A DNA stretch of 64,000 nt, from positions 23,971 to 87,970 of the forward strand of contig NZ_VZRB01000035.1 of NCBI RefSeq assembly GCF_008806595.1, written 5' to 3'. The translations under genes and the position numbers were made by a program. This stretch comes from Streptomyces luteolifulvus (GTDB lineage Bacteria > Actinomycetota > Actinomycetes > Streptomycetales > Streptomycetaceae). Below, one piece after another: positions 9,296-18,088 of this stretch (position 1 is its first letter; every line of letters begins with the position of its first letter). The notes beneath the pieces are model-generated. The model did not search any database. It was given only the letters and a program-made list of their open reading frames with translations, and was not told where the DNA came from.

Positions 9296-10132
9296 TCAGC
9301 CTCCGGTGGCGAAGCCGGGGAAGAGGGTCATCCCGCCGTCGACGTAGAGCGTGGTGCCCACGACATAGTCGAGGAGGTCGGAGGCCATGGCGACGACGGC
9401 GTTGGCGATGTCGTCCGGGTCGCCGACACGGCCGTAGGGGATCAACTGCAGCAGGCTGGCCTCCGCCTGTGGGGTGGACCAGGCGTCGCGGTTGATGGGG
9501 GTGCGGATGGCGCCGGGACCGATGGCATTGACCCTGATCTTGTGGGGTGCCAGCTCCTGGGCGAGCGTCTGCATCAGCATGCCGACCCCGCCCTTGGAGG
9601 AGGCGTAGTTCACGTGTCCCGACCAGGGGATGATCTGGTGGACCGAGCTCATGCAGATGATCTTCCCGGCCGAGCGGGACACCTCTTCCACGACGCCGCG
9701 CCGCACGAACTCCTTGGCGGCCTCACGAGCGCAGAGGAACTGGCCGGTCAGATTGACGTCGATGACCTTCTGCCACTCGGCGAGTGTCATCTCGGTCAGG
9801 GCGGAGTCCCGCTGGAGGCCGGCATTGGCCACCATGATGTCGATGGTGCCGAACTCCTTGACCATCCGGGCCACCATGTCGGCCACCTGCTGCTCGTCGG
9901 ACACGTCGGCCTCGTGGGCGTAGGCCCGTACCCCGAAGGCCTCGATCTGCTCCACGACCTTGTCGGCCTCGTCCGCGCCGACGACGTAGTTCACCACCAC
10001 GTCCGCTCCGGCCCGGCCCATGGCCACGGCGGTCGCCAGACCGATGCCGGAGTTGGCACCGGTCACACACGCCTTCTGGCCCCTGAGCAACTGCAGGGGC
10101 CCGGGCCGACTCTTGTCGACGTTGGTCGCCAC
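9296..10132 (-). CDS. SDR oxidoreductase, glucose 1-dehydrogenase type
   Basis: 278 residues from GTG 10132, chosen for AGAAGGAGAG just upstream; the frame is open to 10228 but has no ribosome site there. The cofactor motif TGANSGIG is at 24-31, NAG near 103, and the catalytic Ser162/163, Tyr176 and Lys180 are in place. The closest family pattern I recognise is NAD(P)-dependent glucose 1-dehydrogenase, which converts glucose to gluconolactone. It leads the probable operon with cydA and cydB. Substrate is by family resemblance only; other SDR substrates are possible. Confidence 0.85.
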   Translation of the reverse strand: MATNVDKSRPGPLQLLRGQKACVTGANSGIGLATAVAMGRAGADVVVNYVVGADEADKVVEQIEAFGVRAYAHEADVSDEQQVADMVARMVKEFGTIDIMVANAGLQRDSALTEMTLAEWQKVIDVNLTGQFLCAREAAKEFVRRGVVEEVSRSAGKIICMSSVHQIIPWSGHVNYASSKGGVGMLMQTLAQELAPHKIRVNAIGPGAIRTPINRDAWSTPQAEASLLQLIPYGRVGDPDDIANAVVAMASDLLDYVVGTTLYVDGGMTLFPGFATGG

Positions 10133-10265
10133 GATCTCTCCTTCTGCCCTTCTGAACGGAGCGCTCTGGCACCAGGAGGATGCGCGGGAGCGCCCGCCGG
10201 CCTGGGCACCGACGAAAGCACCCCGCACGGGGGCGGCTCTGACGACGCGCCGCGCTGACGCGCGA

Positions 10266-10305
10266 GGTCCCCGGTCCGGGCGAACTCGTCGCCGGACCGG
10301 GGACC
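10266..10305. terminator. Terminator downstream of icmF
   Basis: Perfect 14-bp arms, GGTCCCCGGTCCGG at 10266-10279 and its complement at 10292-10305, with a 12-base loop. It lies just after the minus-strand icmF stop (10318) and before the SDR promoter region. Confidence 0.7.
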
Positions 10306-10317
10306 GGTGGGGCCGTG

Positions 10318-13300
10318 TCAGACGTTGCGCCGGTACTGGCCGCCGACCTCGAAGAAGGCCTCGGTGATCTGCTGAAGCGAGCAGACCCGGGCGGCGTCCA
10401 TGAGGACCGCGAAGACGTTACGGCCGCTGACCGCCGCCTCCTTCAGGGCAGCCACGGCGGCGTGGGCCTCGTCGCGATGGCCGCCATGGAAGTCGCGCAC
10501 GCGCAGCAACTGGGACCCCTTCTCCTCCTCGGTGGCGCGTGCCAGCTCGATGGCGCCGGGCTCGGCGGTGTCCGCATGCGGGTTGCGGAAGGTGTTGACG
10601 CCGATGACAGGCAGGGAGCCGTCGTGCTTGCGCTGCTCGTAGAGCATCGACTCGTCCTGGATACGGCCGCGCTGATAGCCGGTCTCCATGGCACCGAGCA
10701 CACCGCCGCGCTCGCTGATCCGCTCGAACTCCTGGAGCACCGCCTCCTCGACCAGGTCGGTGAGTTCGTCGATGATGAACGAGCCCTGGAGCGGGTTCTC
10801 GTTCATCGCGAGGCCCCACTCCCGATTGATGATCAGCTGGATGGCCAGGGCCCGGCGGACGGATTCCTCGGTGGGTGTGGTGACCGCCTCGTCGTAGGCG
10901 TTGGTGTGCAGGCTGTTGCAGTTGTCGTAGATGGCGATGAGCGCCTGCAGCGTCGTACGGATGTCGTTGAAGTCCATCTCCTGGGCGTGCAGGGAGCGGC
11001 CCGAGGTCTGGACGTGGTACTTCAGCTTCTGGCTGCGCTCGCCCGCGCCGTAGCGCTCCCGCATCGCCACGGCCCAGATACGGCGGGCGACCCGGCCCAG
11101 CACCGTGTACTCCGGGTCCATGCCGTTGGAGAAGAAGAAGGACAGGTTCGGGGCGAAGTCGTCGATGTGCATGCCCCGCGCCAGATAGGCCTCGACGTAG
11201 GTGAAGCCGTTGGCCAGGGTGAAGGCCAGCTGGCTGATGGGGTTCGCGCCGGCTTCGGCGATGTGGTAGCCGGAGATGGACACCGAGTAGAAGTTGCGGA
11301 CCTTGTTCGCGATGAACCACTCCTGGATGTCGGCCATCATCCGCAGGGAGAACTCGGTGGAGAACAGACACGTGTTCTGGCCCTGGTCCTCCTTGAGGAT
11401 GTCGGCCTGCACCGTGCCGCGGACGCTCGCCAGCGCGTGCGCGCGCAGCTCGGCCGCCTCGTCTGGCGACGGATCGCGGCCCTCGGCGGCACGGAACTTC
11501 CCGGTCTGCTGGTCGATGACGGTGTTGAGGAAGAACGCCAGGATGGTCGGCGCCGGTCCGTTGATCGTCATGGAGACCGAGGTCGTCGGCGCGACCAGGT
11601 CGAAGCCGTCGTAGAGCGCCTTCATGTCGTCCAGCGTGGCCACCGACACACCGGAGGTGCCGACCTTGCCGTAGATGTCGGGACGCTCGTCCGGGTCGCG
11701 GCCGTAGAGCGTGACCGAGTCGAAGGCGGTCGACAGACGGGTGGCCGGCTGGCCCTCGGACAGCAGCTTGAAGCGCCGGTTGGTGCGGAACGGATCGCCC
11801 TCGCCGGCGAACATCCGCGCCGGGTCCTCTCCGTCGCGCTTGAAGGGGAACACCCCGGCGGTGAAGGGGAAGGAGCCGGGCAGGTTCTCCCGGCGCCAGA
11901 ACCGCACCAGTTCGCCGTGGTCGGTGTACCGGGGCAGGGCGACACGGGCGACCTTGTTGCCGGACAGCGACTCACGCGTCAGCTTCGTACGGATCTCCCT
12001 GTCCCGGACCTTCACGACCTGCTCGTCGCCGGAGTAGGAGGCGACGATCGAGGGCCACTTCTCGATCTGTTCCGCGACGACGTGCGGGAGCTGCCTGCGG
12101 GCGTCGTCGAGCAGCGCCTCCACGTTCGCGGCGTCGGAGCCGGCCCCGACGAGCTCACCCCGGACCAGGTCCAGGCGCTGCACGCGCCGGGCGCCTTCGG
12201 CCAGCCGGTCGGTCTCGGTGTGGTACCTGCGGACCGTCTCGGTGATCTCGGCGAGATAGCGCACCCGGTCCGTGGGCACGACCTGGCGGATACCGGAGGA
12301 GTGACGTACATCGACGGTCGGCAGCGTGCCCTCGGACAGCGGCAGTCCCTGCTCGGCCAGGGCCGACCTGACGTGCTGGTAGAGCGCGGTGACACCGTCG
12401 TCGTTGAACGTCGCCGCCGAGGATCCGAACACCGGCATGTCCTCGGGTTTCCTACCGAACGCCTCGCGGTTGCGGACCAGTTGGCGGCCCACGTCGCGCA
12501 GGGCGTCCTTGGCGCCGCGCCGCTCGAACTTGTTGATCGCCACGACGTCGGCGAAGTCGAGCATGTCGATCTTCTCCAGCTGCGAGGCGGCGCCGAACTC
12601 CGGCGTCATCACATACATCGACGTGTCCACAAACGGCACGATCGCCGCGTCGCCCTGGCCGATGCCCGGCGTCTCCACGACGATCAGGTCGAACCCGGCG
12701 GCCTTGACGACGTCGATCACATCGGAGAGATGCTCGGGCAGCTCATGGCTGCCACGAGTGGCCAGGCTCCGGAAGAAGACCCGGTTCCCGTCCAGGGAGT
12801 TCATACGGATCCGGTCACCGAGCAGCGCGCCGCCGCCACGGCGCCGGGTCGGGTCGACGGCGATCACCGCGATGCGCAGCTTGTCCTGCTGGTCGACACG
12901 GAAGCGGCGCACCAGCTCGTCGGTCAGCGAGGACTTGCCCGAGCCGCCGGTTCCGGTGATGCCGAGCACCGGCCGGGGCCGTGCGGCCGCGGCGGCACGC
13001 AGCTGCTCCAGGAGATCGGGGGACAGCTTGCCGAGCTCCGCACCGGTGATGGCGCGGGCGATGGCGAACCGGTCCCCGGCCAGTACGGCTGCTGCGTCGG
13101 CCTGCTTGCTGTCCCAGAGGTCGAAGTCGCAGTCCTTCACCACCGAGTTGACCATTCCGGCCAGGCCCATGCGCTGACCGTCCTCGGGGGAGAAGATGGT
13201 CACGCCGCTCCGGCGCAGCCGGGCGATCTCCTCGGGCACGATGACGCCGCCTCCGCCGCCCACCACCCGGATGTGGTCCGCGCCCCGCTCGCGCAGCGAC

Positions 13301-13548
13301 TGGACGAGGTACTCGAAGTACTCGACGTGCCCGCCCTGGTAGGACGAGACGGCCACGCCGTGGGCGTCCTCCTCGAGCGCCGCGTCCACGACCTCCTGAA
13401 CCGACCGGTTGTGCCCGAGGTGGATCACCTCGGCGCCCTGGGACTGGAAGATCCGTCGCATGATGTTGATCGACGCGTCGTGCCCGTCGAACAGGGCCGA
13501 CGCGGTGACCAGGCGGACAGGGTGCACGGGACGGTGCAGATCGCTCAT
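10318..13548 (-). CDS. icmF: Fused isobutyryl-CoA mutase (IcmF)
   Basis: 1076 residues from ATG 13548 (GGGAAGG five bases upstream); the longer frame to 13647 lacks a ribosome site. Domain order: an N-terminal B12-binding domain with DGHDAS at 21-26 (His23 the expected cobalt ligand), a central MeaI-type G-protein chaperone with P-loop GTGGSGKSS near 197-205, and a C-terminal acyl-CoA mutase barrel from about residue 550. This fused architecture is diagnostic of IcmF rather than methylmalonyl-CoA mutase. It interconverts isobutyryl-CoA and butyryl-CoA or related branched acyl-CoAs using adenosylcobalamin and GTP. A perfect palindrome sits in its promoter region; no cobalamin riboswitch was recognised. 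Confidence 0.95.
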   Translation of the reverse strand: MSDLHRPVHPVRLVTASALFDGHDASINIMRRIFQSQGAEVIHLGHNRSVQEVVDAALEEDAHGVAVSSYQGGHVEYFEYLVQSLRERGADHIRVVGGGGGVIVPEEIARLRRSGVTIFSPEDGQRMGLAGMVNSVVKDCDFDLWDSKQADAAAVLAGDRFAIARAITGAELGKLSPDLLEQLRAAAAARPRPVLGITGTGGSGKSSLTDELVRRFRVDQQDKLRIAVIAVDPTRRRGGGALLGDRIRMNSLDGNRVFFRSLATRGSHELPEHLSDVIDVVKAAGFDLIVVETPGIGQGDAAIVPFVDTSMYVMTPEFGAASQLEKIDMLDFADVVAINKFERRGAKDALRDVGRQLVRNREAFGRKPEDMPVFGSSAATFNDDGVTALYQHVRSALAEQGLPLSEGTLPTVDVRHSSGIRQVVPTDRVRYLAEITETVRRYHTETDRLAEGARRVQRLDLVRGELVGAGSDAANVEALLDDARRQLPHVVAEQIEKWPSIVASYSGDEQVVKVRDREIRTKLTRESLSGNKVARVALPRYTDHGELVRFWRRENLPGSFPFTAGVFPFKRDGEDPARMFAGEGDPFRTNRRFKLLSEGQPATRLSTAFDSVTLYGRDPDERPDIYGKVGTSGVSVATLDDMKALYDGFDLVAPTTSVSMTINGPAPTILAFFLNTVIDQQTGKFRAAEGRDPSPDEAAELRAHALASVRGTVQADILKEDQGQNTCLFSTEFSLRMMADIQEWFIANKVRNFYSVSISGYHIAEAGANPISQLAFTLANGFTYVEAYLARGMHIDDFAPNLSFFFSNGMDPEYTVLGRVARRIWAVAMRERYGAGERSQKLKYHVQTSGRSLHAQEMDFNDIRTTLQALIAIYDNCNSLHTNAYDEAVTTPTEESVRRALAIQLIINREWGLAMNENPLQGSFIIDELTDLVEEAVLQEFERISERGGVLGAMETGYQRGRIQDESMLYEQRKHDGSLPVIGVNTFRNPHADTAEPGAIELARATEEEKGSQLLRVRDFHGGHRDEAHAAVAALKEAAVSGRNVFAVLMDAARVCSLQQITEAFFEVGGQYRRNV

Positions 13549-13592
13549 GGGGGCCTTCCCAGGCAGGGCAGGAGAACGCTGACTGAGATAGA

Positions 13593-13610
13593 TAGTAGGA
13601 CGTCCTAGTA
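13593..13610. promoter_or_regulatory. Palindromic operator upstream of icmF
   Basis: TAGTAGGACGTCCTAGTA contains the perfect 12-bp palindrome TAGGACGTCCTA (13596-13607) and further matching outer bases. It is 45-62 bases upstream of the icmF start. The size and symmetry fit a TetR- or GntR-type dimer site; the regulator is not identifiable here. Confidence 0.6.
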
Positions 13611-13709
13611 AATTGCCGCGAGCGGGCAGCGGTGTGAGCAGAGGCACAGTGGCCCCGGCGACGAAGCGCTTCAGGAGATGGTGTGGTACGGAGAACGAGC
13701 TCGGGGCCG

Positions 13710-13754
13710 CTGCTGGTGATCACCGGAGTCGGTGCGTCCGGTGATCACCAGCAG
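13710..13754. terminator. 18-bp perfect hairpin after the monooxygenase gene
   Basis: CTGCTGGTGATCACCGGA at 13710-13727 pairs exactly with 13737-13754 across a nine-base loop, immediately after the minus-strand stop at 13757. It separates the transporter operon from the icmF promoter. Confidence 0.75.
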
Positions 13755-13756
13755 GA

Positions 13757-14089
13757 CTACTCCCGACCGGTCACGGCCATTTCCCCGAGGAGCGACCAGT
13801 CCTCCTGCGGAACGGTCACGTTCATGACACGCGGCGTCTCGACCAGATGGGGCGGCAGCGTCTGCTGCGCTGCCTTGAAGTGCGCGGACTGCACATGCCT
13901 GACTCCGGCCTCGTCGTCGCGGAAGGCTTCGACCAGGACGTACTCCGTCGGGTCCGCAAGGCTGCGCGACCAGTCGAACCACAGGCAGCCGGGCTCGGCA
14001 CGTGTGGCCCGGGTGAAGTCAGCAGTGATCTCGGGCCAACGATCGGCGTGTTCGGGGCGGACCCGGAATTTTGCGGTGATGAAGATCAT
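13757..14089 (-). CDS. Antibiotic biosynthesis monooxygenase (ABM) domain protein
   Basis: 110 residues, one ferredoxin-like ABM fold: MIFITAKFRVRPEH at the start, a PGCLWFDWSRS segment, then YVLVEAFRDDEA and SAHFKA. Relatives include YgiN-type quinol monooxygenases and small detoxifying or signalling enzymes; the reaction here is unknown. ATG 14089 has GAAGGA upstream. It lies 85 bases downstream of the ABC ATPase gene on the same strand and may be the last gene of that operon. Confidence 0.8.
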   Translation of the reverse strand: MIFITAKFRVRPEHADRWPEITADFTRATRAEPGCLWFDWSRSLADPTEYVLVEAFRDDEAGVRHVQSAHFKAAQQTLPPHLVETPRVMNVTVPQEDWSLLGEMAVTGRE

Positions 14090-14174
14090 GTGATTCCTTC
14101 GCTGATGTCTGTGCGCTGCGCGGCGCAGCCGCCCGCATCAAGCAGACGGTGGCGCCGGGCACCCCGACGGACGG

Positions 14175-15254
14175 TTACGGCTGAAGTATCAGCCGGCCCT
14201 CGGTGTACGGAAGGACCTTGGCGCGCGGCAGATGGACCAGGACCTCCTCGCCCGCCGGCACTCCCTCCTCCCGCGGCGTCTTGGCCCTGACCAGCTGTCC
14301 GGCGACCTCGACCTCGAGTACGCGCTGCGCCCCGTGGTCCCTCACCCCGAGCAGTCTGCCGGGGAAGGTGTTGTGACCGGGGTCCGTGACGACCTTGACG
14401 TACTCCGGCCGGACCCCCACCTGGACCTCGGTCGTGCTCCGCGGGATGTCCCAGGCAACGGACAACGTCCTGCCGCCCAGTGCGAAGGGCCCGTCGTTGT
14501 TGTCCACGGTGAGGAAGTTCATCGCCGGTGAGCCGATGAAGTAGCCGACGTAGGTGGACGAGGGCGCCTCGAAGAGCTGCTCCGGGGTGCCTTGCTGCAC
14601 GGCGCGGCCGTCCTTCATGACCAGCACTTCCTGCGCGAAGCTCATCGCCTCGTACTGGTCGTGCGTCACGTAGATCACCGTGGGCCTGAACTGCTCGGTG
14701 ATCTCCCGGATCTTGCGCCGCAGCATGTGTTTCAGCTGCGGATCGATGACGGTGAGCGGCTCGTCCATCAGCACGGCCGCCACGTCGTCGCGGACCAGCC
14801 CGCGGCCGAGCGAGATCAGCTGCTTGTCGTCGGCGGTGAGTCCGCGGGCGGGCTGTCCCAACCGGTCGCGCAGATCCAGGGCCGCGGCGACCTGCTGGAC
14901 CTTGGCGTCGATCCTCGCCCTGTCCCAGCGTCGGCACTGCAGCGGAAAGGCGAGGTTCTCGTAGACCGTCATCGACTTGTAGATGACGGGGAACTGGAAG
15001 ACCTGGGCGATGTTACGAGCCTTCGTGGGCAGGGCGGTGACGTCGACGCCGTCGAACAGCACCTGTCCCCGGGACGGTGTGACCAGGCCGGACAGGATGT
15101 TCAGCAGCGTCGTCTTGCCACAGCCCGAGGGCCCGACCAGGGCATAGGTCTTGCCCGACTCGAAGGTCAGGTTCAGCGGTTTGAGGGCCCACCGCTCCTC
15201 CTCGGCATCCGGTTCGTAGGCGTGCGCGACGTCGACGATGTCCAACTGCGCCAT
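14175..15254 (-). CDS. ABC transporter ATPase with degenerate signature (GlpT-like)
   Basis: 359 residues from ATG 15254, one base after the stop of the preceding ATPase. Walker A GPSGCGKTT is at 41-49 and Walker B VLMDEP at 161-166, but the LSGGQ signature is replaced by LTADDKQ at 139-145. A C-terminal OB-type regulatory domain follows from about 240. The pairing of one such subunit with a second ATPase is the arrangement known for GlpS/GlpT-type importers. Expected role: energising uptake together with the other ATPase and two permeases. Substrate is not proven. Confidence 0.82.
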   Translation of the reverse strand: MAQLDIVDVAHAYEPDAEEERWALKPLNLTFESGKTYALVGPSGCGKTTLLNILSGLVTPSRGQVLFDGVDVTALPTKARNIAQVFQFPVIYKSMTVYENLAFPLQCRRWDRARIDAKVQQVAAALDLRDRLGQPARGLTADDKQLISLGRGLVRDDVAAVLMDEPLTVIDPQLKHMLRRKIREITEQFRPTVIYVTHDQYEAMSFAQEVLVMKDGRAVQQGTPEQLFEAPSSTYVGYFIGSPAMNFLTVDNNDGPFALGGRTLSVAWDIPRSTTEVQVGVRPEYVKVVTDPGHNTFPGRLLGVRDHGAQRVLEVEVAGQLVRAKTPREEGVPAGEEVLVHLPRAKVLPYTEGRLILQP

Positions 15255-15255
15255 G

Positions 15256-16344
15256 TCAACGCCCTTCCACTGAAGCGAGATCGTATGAAGGTGTCCGCAC
15301 GAGCGTCCCCTCTTCGTCGAAGGCGAACAGCCGGTCGGGACGCAGCCGCAGCCGGACCAGATCGCCGAGGGCGACGTCGTGGATCCCCTCGATCTGCACG
15401 ACGAAAGGGCTCTGGCCGACAGCCACGTGAACGAAGGTCTCGGATCCGGAGATCTCCACGAAGGCGACCACCCCTTCGACCCCGGCGACGGCCAGGCTGA
15501 CGTCCGTGGCGCGCAGGCCGAACTGGTAGGTGCCGTCGGGCAGATCGGCCAGGTGCGCGGACACATGTGTGGCCTGGAAGCCGGCCACCGTGACCTGGCC
15601 GCTCTCGAGCCGGCCCGTGAAGATGTTCATGGGCGGGTCGTTGATGATGGACGCCACCGTGGTGGTCGCCGGGCGTTCGTACACCTCCTGCGGAGTGCCG
15701 GTCTGCAGGATTCGTCCCTCGTGCATGACCAGCACCACGTCCCCGAGCATCATGGCCTCGGCGGGTTCCGTGGTCGTGTAGATGACGATCGTCTCGCCCC
15801 GGTCCGAGAAGAGGGTCTTGAACTCGTCGCGCAACTGCTCACGCAGCTTGTAGTCCAGGTTCGCCAGCGGCTCGTCGAGCAGGAGGATGCCGGTGCCGCG
15901 TGCCAGGGCGCGGGCCATGGCGACGCGCTGCTGCTGGCCGCCGGAGAGCTGGGACGGCTTGCGCTTCTCGAAGTCCGTGAGCCCCACACTCGCCAGGCTC
16001 TGCCGAACCCGGCGCTGGATCTCCTCGCGGGACAGCCCGGCCCGCTTCAGCGGGAAGGCCACGTTGTGGAACACACTGAGATGCGGGTAATTGATGAACT
16101 GCTGGTAGACCATGGCGATGTCGCGCTGCCACACCGGTGTCCCGAGGAAGTCCGCTCCCGCCCGGGTCAGGGAGCCGGAATCCACTTTCTGCAGGCCGGC
16201 CAGGACCCGCAGCAGCGTTGTCTTTCCGGCCATCGTCCGGCCGATGACGGTATGGAGCCGCCCCGGCTGGAAGGCTGCGGTCACGTTGGTGAGGTGGTCG
16301 ACGCCGTCGACGGTCAGACACAGATCGGTGGCACTCAGGTTCAT
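15256..16344 (-). CDS. ABC transporter ATPase with atypical Walker A (GlpS-like)
   Basis: 362 residues from ATG 16344, overlapping the permease stop (ATGA). Walker A reads GRTMAGKTT (35-43), unusual compared with GPSGSGKST. The signature LSGGQQQR (133-140) and Walker B ILLLDEP (153-159) are canonical, and the D-loop LANLD is present. The two ATPases are therefore complementary: this one has the good signature, the next one the standard P-loop. C-terminal residues from about 240 form the MalK-type regulatory domain. Confidence 0.84.
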   Translation of the reverse strand: MNLSATDLCLTVDGVDHLTNVTAAFQPGRLHTVIGRTMAGKTTLLRVLAGLQKVDSGSLTRAGADFLGTPVWQRDIAMVYQQFINYPHLSVFHNVAFPLKRAGLSREEIQRRVRQSLASVGLTDFEKRKPSQLSGGQQQRVAMARALARGTGILLLDEPLANLDYKLREQLRDEFKTLFSDRGETIVIYTTTEPAEAMMLGDVVLVMHEGRILQTGTPQEVYERPATTTVASIINDPPMNIFTGRLESGQVTVAGFQATHVSAHLADLPDGTYQFGLRATDVSLAVAGVEGVVAFVEISGSETFVHVAVGQSPFVVQIEGIHDVALGDLVRLRLRPDRLFAFDEEGTLVRTPSYDLASVEGR

Positions 16345-17186
16345 CGGACGGCTCCCGACAGGTTCCCCTTGGACAACAGGCGCTCCACCCACAGGGCGAG
16401 CAGTATCAGTGGCGCCACGCCGAAGAGCGCGGCGGCGGACAGCGTCCACCACGGCGGAATCGAGGAGTTGAGGGCAACGACCGCCTGGGGCAGGGTCTGC
16501 ACCTCGGTGAAGGTCAGCCGGAAGGCGAAGAAGAAGTCGTTCCAGCCGAACACGGCGCAGAACATCGCCGCCACGGTCAGCCCGGGCAGGGAGTTCGGCA
16601 GGATCGCCCGTACGAAGGTCTGGAACGGGCCGCAGCCGTCCAGCATCGCCATCTCGTCGATCTCCCGCGGGATGCCGTTGAAGAAGTCCACCATCACCCA
16701 GACCGCGATCGGCAGCAGCAGAGCGACCGTCACGATGACCAGGCCCGCGATGCTGTCCAGCAGGCCGCCCCACTGCAGGAGATAGAAGAAGGGAATCACC
16801 AGGACGACCGGCGGCATGATCCGTTGGGAGACGAAGAAGAAGACGATGTCGCTGTTCTTGATGAAGCCCAGCCGGAACCGGTAGCGGGACAGGGCGTAGG
16901 CGGCCAGCGACCCCAGGGCCAGGCTGATGGCGGACGCTGCGACGGTGACGATCGCGCTGTCGATGAAGGGATCGATCACATCGACACCGCCGGCTCCGCC
17001 GAAGATGTTGCGCCAGCCGGTCAGGGTGGGCTCGTACTGTGCCCATGGAAGGTAGGTGGGACCGCCCTGGACCGCGTTGGCGTTCTTGAAGCTCGTCGTC
17101 ATGGCCCAGAAGAACGGTCCCGCGACGAAGCAGGCCCACAGGGCGATCACGGTGTATTTGAACATGGGATAAAGGCGCGACCTCAT
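16341..17186 (-). CDS. Carbohydrate ABC transporter permease (MalG-type)
   Basis: 281 residues, six predicted membrane segments. The EAA loop EIDEMAMLDGCGPFQTF near residues 185-200 contacts the ATPases. ATG 17186 overlaps the upstream permease stop (ATGA). N-terminal arm and long second loop fit the MalG/GlpQ group. Acts in the cytoplasmic membrane with the other permease. Confidence 0.9.
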   Translation of the reverse strand: MRSRLYPMFKYTVIALWACFVAGPFFWAMTTSFKNANAVQGGPTYLPWAQYEPTLTGWRNIFGGAGGVDVIDPFIDSAIVTVAASAISLALGSLAAYALSRYRFRLGFIKNSDIVFFFVSQRIMPPVVLVIPFFYLLQWGGLLDSIAGLVIVTVALLLPIAVWVMVDFFNGIPREIDEMAMLDGCGPFQTFVRAILPNSLPGLTVAAMFCAVFGWNDFFFAFRLTFTEVQTLPQAVVALNSSIPPWWTLSAAALFGVAPLILLALWVERLLSKGNLSGAVR

Positions 17187-18061
17187 GAGTCCCCCTTCAG
17201 CTTGAAGGCCCTGGTGAGCAGGGCGGCGACGACCGTGAGCGTCACGATCATCAGGACGAGGTAGGTCAGGGACATCGCCCCGCTGTAGCCGGTCTGCTGG
17301 TCCCTCAGCCCCTGGATGTAGAGGTAGTAGCCCGGCGTCTCCGTGGAGGAGCCGGGCCCGCCGGAGGTCAGGACGTAGACGCTGTCGGAGAGCTTGGACG
17401 CCTCGATCAGCCGGATGACGACCGCCGCGACGGACACCGGAGCCATCAGCGGGAACGTCACCTTCCAGAAGGTGCGCCAGGTGCCGGCGCCGTCGATCGC
17501 TGCGGCCATGAACGGTTCCTTCGGCAGGCTGAGCAGGCCGGCGAGCAGCAGCAGGAACAGGAAGGGCGTCCACTGCCAGACCTCGACCGTCATCAGCGCG
17601 ACCAGCGCCGGCCCGGACTCGGTGAGCCAGGGAACGCTGCTCAGGCCCAGCATCCCCAGGAGATCGTTCACCGGCCCCAGCGACTCGTGGAAGATCGTCT
17701 GCCAGATGGCGGCCATCACCACGGGCGTGGTCATCATGGGGACGAGGAACAGCACCCGCCAGAACCGGCGGCCGCGCACCTCGCGCCAGACCAGCAGGGC
17801 CATACCGAACCCGATGACGTACTGGATCACGACCGACCCGCCGGCCAGCAGTATCAGCCGGGTGATGGAGGTCCAGAAGCGGCTGTCGTGCAGCATCGCG
17901 GTGTAGTTGGCCCCTCCGATGAAGTCCATCTGAGGGTGGCTGACGTTCCATCCGGAGAAGCTGACGCGGATGGTGAACAGCAGCGGGAAAATGATGATCA
18001 GAAAGAGTGTGAGCAGTCCCGGCAGCAGGAACATGCTCTTGTGCCGGCGCAGGCCGTCCAT
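17183..18061 (-). CDS. Carbohydrate ABC transporter permease (MalF-type)
   Basis: 292 residues with six membrane segments, starting MDGLRRHKSMFLLPGLLTL. The EAA loop is MAAAIDGAGTWRTFWKVTFP near 195-215. ATG 18061 has GGAGAACC-like bases upstream. It follows the binding-protein gene after a 75-base gap holding a strong hairpin, which probably lowers expression of the membrane part relative to the binding protein. Confidence 0.9.
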   Translation of the reverse strand: MDGLRRHKSMFLLPGLLTLFLIIIFPLLFTIRVSFSGWNVSHPQMDFIGGANYTAMLHDSRFWTSITRLILLAGGSVVIQYVIGFGMALLVWREVRGRRFWRVLFLVPMMTTPVVMAAIWQTIFHESLGPVNDLLGMLGLSSVPWLTESGPALVALMTVEVWQWTPFLFLLLLAGLLSLPKEPFMAAAIDGAGTWRTFWKVTFPLMAPVSVAAVVIRLIEASKLSDSVYVLTSGGPGSSTETPGYYLYIQGLRDQQTGYSGAMSLTYLVLMIVTLTVVAALLTRAFKLKGDS

Positions 18062-18088
18062 GGTTCTCCTTGCGGAAGGGGGCGGGCG

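Noticed and set aside
10315..13608. Plus-strand open frame of 1097 codons
   Set aside because: It is antisense to icmF, whose domains and motifs are unmistakable; high GC at third positions opens long shadow frames.
13549..13620. Cobalamin riboswitch before icmF
   Set aside because: The short leader has no B12-box-like sequence and is too small; the palindrome better explains regulation.
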